NCBI GenBank assembly: GCA_947561395.2
Contig: OX387187.1
Coordinates: 378,976 to 442,975, forward strand
DNA: 64,000 bases
Source of the DNA: Buxus sempervirens
Taxonomy: Eukaryota; Streptophyta; Magnoliopsida; Buxales; Buxaceae
Reading direction: 5' to 3'
Below, in pieces: positions 60,101 to 64,000 of the stretch. The notes below the pieces were generated by a model that ran no database searches, had not been told where the DNA came from, and was given only the letters and a program-made list of their open reading frames with translations. How positions within the stretch are numbered: position 1 is the stretch's first letter; every line of letters starts with the position of its first letter. Both the position numbers and the translations under genes were made by a program.

Positions 60101-61357
60101 ATGCCTATCCGTGGCGGAGTCACGGAGATAGGAGGGGTAGTGATTAGGGCCTGCGATACGACGGTATGCCTTCTCCTTTTTGATCTTATATTCTTATATT
60201 CTTTTTGACTTGGTATTTTCTGACACCTTCTCTTCTATTTCAGGAGGCTCAGTTGGCAGAGATCCGGTCTCGGTATGCTGATATAGAGCACCAGCGAGAT
60301 GCTGCTATTGCTGAGCGGGACGCCCTCTACATTACTATCTCAGACCTCCGGGGACAGCTTGCTAGGGCACAGGGCCAGGGAGGCCCTTCTGATGCACAGG
60401 ACCAGGCGGGTCCATCTCATACCCAGGTTAATTCTTTCACCTCTTTCCACTCTTGCTCTTACATCTGTTTATCCTGTTCTGACTAAAATTTCTTTTCTTA
60501 TTTTCAGGAGGACACAGCCAGCTCTTCTTCACTTGCTTCACCTGTGCCTATGCATCTTCGTGGCGAGGTATTCTCTGTGGCACAGGTGGAGTTTGTGACT
60601 TCCCCTAGATCGGTAGAGGCACTGCAGCAGAGCCTGAGATCGATGCCGATGTTGCACCTACTGCTATGGATGTGCCAGAGTCTGCTTCAGCCTCAGAGAC
60701 CGCTCCTGATGCATCCACTGGTGTAGATATAGAGATGGAGCCTGTTGAGGGGGTTGCTGTGACCGAGGAGGTGCCTGAGGTAGAGATTGCTGCTACTGAG
60801 GCTGTGATAGACCCTCCACCTGTGATCGATGTTCCAGAGGCACCGACTCCAGCTTCTGAGCCTGCAATTAGGGCTGATCCTGCGGTTGAGCCCATTCCTG
60901 TAGATCCTGATCTTGAGCCTGCTAGAGACGTAGATCTCCCGGGGTCTGCCCCTGCTTCTTCGGCTGACTCAAGGTATGTTTCTTCTATGCACTTGACTTC
61001 TAATCTTGTATTTGTATGACATTCAATCTATTTTGGGCTGCAGGATGGAGTGCGTCTCCGCTCGCGATAAAGTGCTGATAGTCTTTGGGCGTCGACGATC
61101 TCGAGGCAGAGGACGTGGCAGAGGAGATAGACTTGCAGAGGCACAGTAGATTAGGATTCTTCATGTACATTTGTATTTGACAAACTGATGTATACCTTCA
61201 TATATATAAAAGAAATTTGATTCATTTTTATTCATTTATGCTCTTTTTTCTTTTATTTCTAGCTTTTCTTGCATAATATATGTTAAAGCAGGGACAGGTG
61301 AAGCCTAGGGAAGCAATTGAAATTGAAATTTCCCATTTTTTTGCATTTTTCCGAAGC

Positions 61358-61490
61358 AACCGTATTTATGTTACGAGCAAGCCGTGCCCGTAATGTTAAT
61401 ACGGGCGCACTTTGCCCGTAAATTTTTTACGGTTACAGTGTGTTCGCATTCTCTATACGGACACGCCATGCTCGTATTATAAATACGGAT
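61358..61490. repeat. Five-hairpin 7-7-7-7 array before DUF7745 gene of element B
   Basis: Nineteen consecutive 7-base segments, 133 bases, five hairpins. Arms include AACCGTA/TACGAGC, GCCCGTA/TACGGGC, GCCCGTA/TACGGTT, GTTCGCA/TACGGAC and GCTCGTA/TACGGAT. It ends 22 bases upstream of a TATA box. Confidence 0.95.
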
Positions 61491-61512
61491 TTTACTGCCT
61501 TTTCAAATTTTC

Positions 61513-61519
61513 TATATAA
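61513..61519 (+). promoter_or_regulatory. TATA box of DUF7745 gene, element B
   Basis: TATATAA inside TCTATATAAACTC, just after the hairpin array and about 93 bases before the ATG at 61612. It supports an independent promoter for the antisense gene. Confidence 0.75.
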
Positions 61520-61611
61520 ACTCATGGGGAATGTCACTGTGACGTTTTTAAAAGTTTGAAAACTCCCTGAGCCTTCCGTTTTCTGCGTTCCTTGGCTTCT
61601 TTGGTGCTTCC

Positions 61612-63347
61612 ATGGCTTCCCTCGCCCCTTTCTCTTCTGCCGATGAATCTCCTCCTGTAAGACAATCGGTTAGATCAAAACCTCCTAATCTTACTAGGTA
61701 CAATGTTGTGGATTCCTTCTATGATAGGTGGGTTAACTCCATGACCCTTGATGAGGAGATTCGCTCGGATTCCATCCACTTAGGCCACATCCTGCACCTT
61801 CCTAAAATTCCCTTTAAGTGGGAAATCATTGAAGCTTTGATTGGACATTGGGTACCTGAACTAAATCTCTTCCGTTTTGATGACAAAGAGATGACTCCTA
61901 CCATAGAAGAAATTGAAACCATCCTTGGCCTAAGGTTTTCCGAAAAGTTGTGAACCCACCCCTAAAGCCTAGCTACAAAAAGGAGGCCTCCACATTCTTG
62001 GGTATAGGGAAGAAGGACTTAGGAAATTCTGATACACTATTGACCTTGTCCAAGACCTTTCTAACTAAAAAACTTCTAAGGAGTGAGGACAAGGATGCCC
62101 GGTTTAATGCTTTGACTCTGATAGTGGTCAATCAGTTGCTTTTTCCACGGGGTGACGACTAGGTTGACTTGGCTGTCATCTCAGTTATCTGCTAGGTTAG
62201 GGAACGTGAGAGATTGGCCCCTATGATCTTGGCAGAGATATACCAGGCCTTGACTGACTGCTATTTCAGAAAGAAGAAACGCTTCCTTGCCTGCGCCCCT
62301 ATCCTATAGGTAAAAAAAAGAAATATTTTTTTCTCTTTTTTTTTCTTCTTCTTCTTCTCTTTTTCTTTTTTTTCTCTTCTTTTGTCTTTTCTTTTTCTTT
62401 TTTTCTTTTCTTTTTTTTCTTTAAAATAAATTGAAATACTCCCCTTTTCTGAAGCTTTGGTTGCTTGATCACCTGAGTCGAGTTGAAGAGATAACTCGCC
62501 GCTTCTTTCCAAGATTGAAAGTTCCCGTTTTGATGAGCAATAGGGGGTGTCCTAATATCCAAGGCGGCAAGTAGGGATGGTTCACTTTCTTGGGTACTCT
62601 CCAGGATGATCAAGTGAGATGGCCTGGCACTTATCAGCCCAATCCAGAGACCGCGATCAGCTTCAGAGATAGGAACTTTTGGTTTTAGCAGGCTTGAAAT
62701 CTGTTGTTCTTTATCTTCCCTTGAGGGTTCTTCGGCAATTTGGAGTGACCCAGGGAATTATGATCCCAATTGGCTATGAAAGCTTTGTAGGGCCACTTAC
62801 ACCAGCCACCATGGGGCTAAATGCTCAATTAATGAATGAGTGGTCTTATTTTCGCCTTCTGCGGGGTCCAATCTTTTTTGAGTCCCATATGAAGGACTAT
62901 CATTTCTGGATCAAAGAGCAGGTGCAGAGTCATGCCCCAGTACCAGAGGATCCTCCTGCAGCTCTTCACCATACTTATGAAGACATCCGTGAGTCTGAAA
63001 GGGTAACCCACAAGCTGCTTCAACAAATATGGGTACGAGAAGCACAAGAGCTCAGGATAAAGGGTATTGATCTGGAGAGGCAACTTGAAGAGCAGAGGTC
63101 TTGCCGCATTGCCATGGAGAAGAAACTTGAAGAACAAAGGCAGGCTTGCCGCTTTGAAGTTCGAGCGATGTGGAAGAAATATCAGGATTCCTTGGCTGAC
63201 CTTAGGGCGTTGAAGATCAAGCAATCACTTTCAGATGAGATCATCACCTTTTTGAGCGATCCCGATGCAGAGGGAGCTTCTGGAATCATTGCAACTCAGG
63301 CAGCTCGGATTAGGGAGCTTGAGGAGCAGTTGGGGAGTAGGGATTAG
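61612..63347 (+). pseudogene. DUF7745-type antisense gene of element B
   Basis: Exon 1 61612-62309 and exon 2 about 62455-63347, joined across a pyrimidine-rich intron. N-terminal motifs TRYNVVDSFYDRWVNSM, FKWEIIEALIGHW and NLFRFDDKEMTPTIEEIETIL; then FLGIGKKDL; C-terminal GPLTPATMGL and a coiled coil (about 63000-63340). Breaks: one-base deletion near 61945, TAG near 62160, TAG near 62194, TAG at the exon 1 end (CAG to TAG), AAG instead of CAG at the acceptor, TAG near 62573, and a one-base deletion near 62680. The EALIGHW...EMTPTIEEIETILGL block has the same layout as the PMD signature, hinting at shared ancestry. Confidence 0.85.
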
Positions 63348-64000
63348 ATTCTTTTATCTCTTTTTTTTTCTTTTTTTTTCATACTTTTATACAAAAGCAA
63401 ACTCCATTAGTGGAAAGACAATAGATTTAATTCAAAAACAGGTTTTATATTATTGGCCTCAGAATTCTCAGATGCTTGTAAAAACAGAAGTTTTATGAAA
63501 AAGTATTTGATTTCTTATCACTGGCCAAAGTATAGTTTTTTTTTAAAGCTGATCCAAAACACTTAATCACATATAATTAAAGGAATTAAAATTAGGTTGA
63601 ATAATGAAAAGGGTAGTCCAAGCAATAGGGAGAGACCAAATCTGTGACCTTTAGAATCATCCCCAGATGGCTTTTTATTCATGACGGATCCTGCTAATCT
63701 GCTCAGTTTTCAGTACTTAATCTTACTCTGAAAGTTGCATGAACATACTAAAATCACCGAGGACTTAAGAATAGGACGAAACAAAGGCTAAGCTCGGTTT
63801 ATGAAAGAAAAGGTATTAAAGGCTCAAAAGTTTCTAAGTGTGAAAATAGGTCAACCGGACTTACAGTCATGATGAACTTAATCCCCTTTTCCTTCTTTGT
63901 ATTTGGCTTTCATTTGCCACTATTTTTGTTCTCTTTCTTTCTTTCTCTTTTTGTCCTTATTGGCCTTGCCCCAGTATAAGACTGTAAGTCCAGTTTAGGT
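63348..64000. other. Convergent spacer of element B up to the window edge
   Basis: Homologous to 22058-22900, with one internal gap near 63720 where the TTGCCCCTAGCGCC block is missing. No gene. Integrase should begin shortly beyond the window on the minus strand. Confidence 0.8.

Larger units (their letters stand above)
54640..61149 (+). pseudogene. PMD gene of element B (antisense to gag-pol)
   Basis: 5' untranslated exon about 54640-54818 and 57151-57365 (split by a solo LTR; donor CAA|GTAAGT). Coding exons: 58282-58445, 58536-59442, 59532-59690, 59771-60163, 60244-60426, 60508-60973 and 61044-61149, all with GT..AG introns matching element A. Exon 2 has the PMD core, including VLLERFFPETLSFHFPDVEI and SDFTLITGIRMIG near 58915-59020. 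Later exons add a ESA/PVE-rich acidic stretch and end in an RG-rich tail (SRGRGRGRGD). Frameshifts are seen in exon 1 near 58340, in the RG region near 58600 and near 60640; stops near 59298 and 59430. Gene role unknown; PMD proteins act in the nucleus in silencing and genome stability. Confidence 0.82.
52421..64000 (-). mobile_element. Element B: Tat-like element nested in element A
   Basis: Starts with a 3' LTR (52421-54224), polypurine tract, then antisense PMD gene and antisense DUF7745-type gene, then the convergent spacer up to the window edge. Its pol should begin just past 64000, because the last bases match 22860-22900 of element 1. It uses the GCCCGTA word in all its arrays. The expected target duplication is GTCAT (52416-52420); its partner is outside the window. 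Confidence 0.88.

Noticed and set aside
60605..60895. Ser/Gly/Ala-rich minus frame
   Set aside because: Shadow of the acidic PVE-rich PMD exon on the plus strand.
1..64000. tRNA, rRNA or organelle-derived genes
   Set aside because: No cloverleaf, rRNA core or plastid/mitochondrial coding sequence was recognised on either strand by eye.

Overview
The window is repeat-dense nuclear DNA from a flowering plant. The evidence is long LTR retrotransposons, spliced plant-type genes with GT..AG introns, plant mobile domain (PMD) coding sequence and a pentatricopeptide (PPR) gene scrap. The species cannot be named from the sequence. No intact host gene is visible; almost everything is nested retrotransposon debris, and essentially every coding region is broken by stops or frameshifts.

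Layout. 1-5509: AT-rich flank with a candidate TIR element (1903-3166) carrying a PPR fragment, and small tandem duplications. 5510-16827: a decayed Ty1/copia element, split by a degenerate LTR of family B (about 6010-8690) and by a solo LTR of family C (13216-15577, TSD GACAT). 18008-34568: a 16.5 kb Ty3/gypsy element of family A on the minus strand, with perfect GTAGT target duplication (element 1). It carries gag, protease, RT, two RNase H domains and integrase on the minus strand and a DUF7745-type gene on the plus strand. 34574-39216: anonymous AT-rich DNA, then a family B LTR fragment split by a family A solo LTR (37077-38893, TSD GTCCT). 39221-52420: left part of a second family A element (element A). 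52421-64000: a third family A element (element B), inserted into element A and running off the window.

Elements A and B show the fuller structure. On the strand opposite gag-pol, just inside the 3' LTR, lie two spliced genes in tandem: a PMD gene and a DUF7745-type gene, each with its own upstream region. Element 1 has lost the PMD gene, and its DUF7745 gene has been fused to the PMD 5' region. Solo LTRs of families A, B and C have landed inside the two PMD genes.

The most striking signal is a set of rigidly spaced arrays of short inverted repeats in the LTR promoter regions and in front of the antisense genes. In element 1 and element B the grammar is GCCCGTA-N7-TACGGGC-N7, every segment exactly seven bases. 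In element A the same locations carry a different word and spacing, TGTATCCGA-N9-TCGGATACA-N12. The number of hairpins depends on the location (LTR four, PMD promoter two, DUF7745 promoter five), while the word depends on the element. Family B LTRs carry yet other words and spacings near their TATA box. This looks like a replaceable cis-acting recognition module that is homogenised within an element and switched between elements. The pattern is read directly; the function is unknown.
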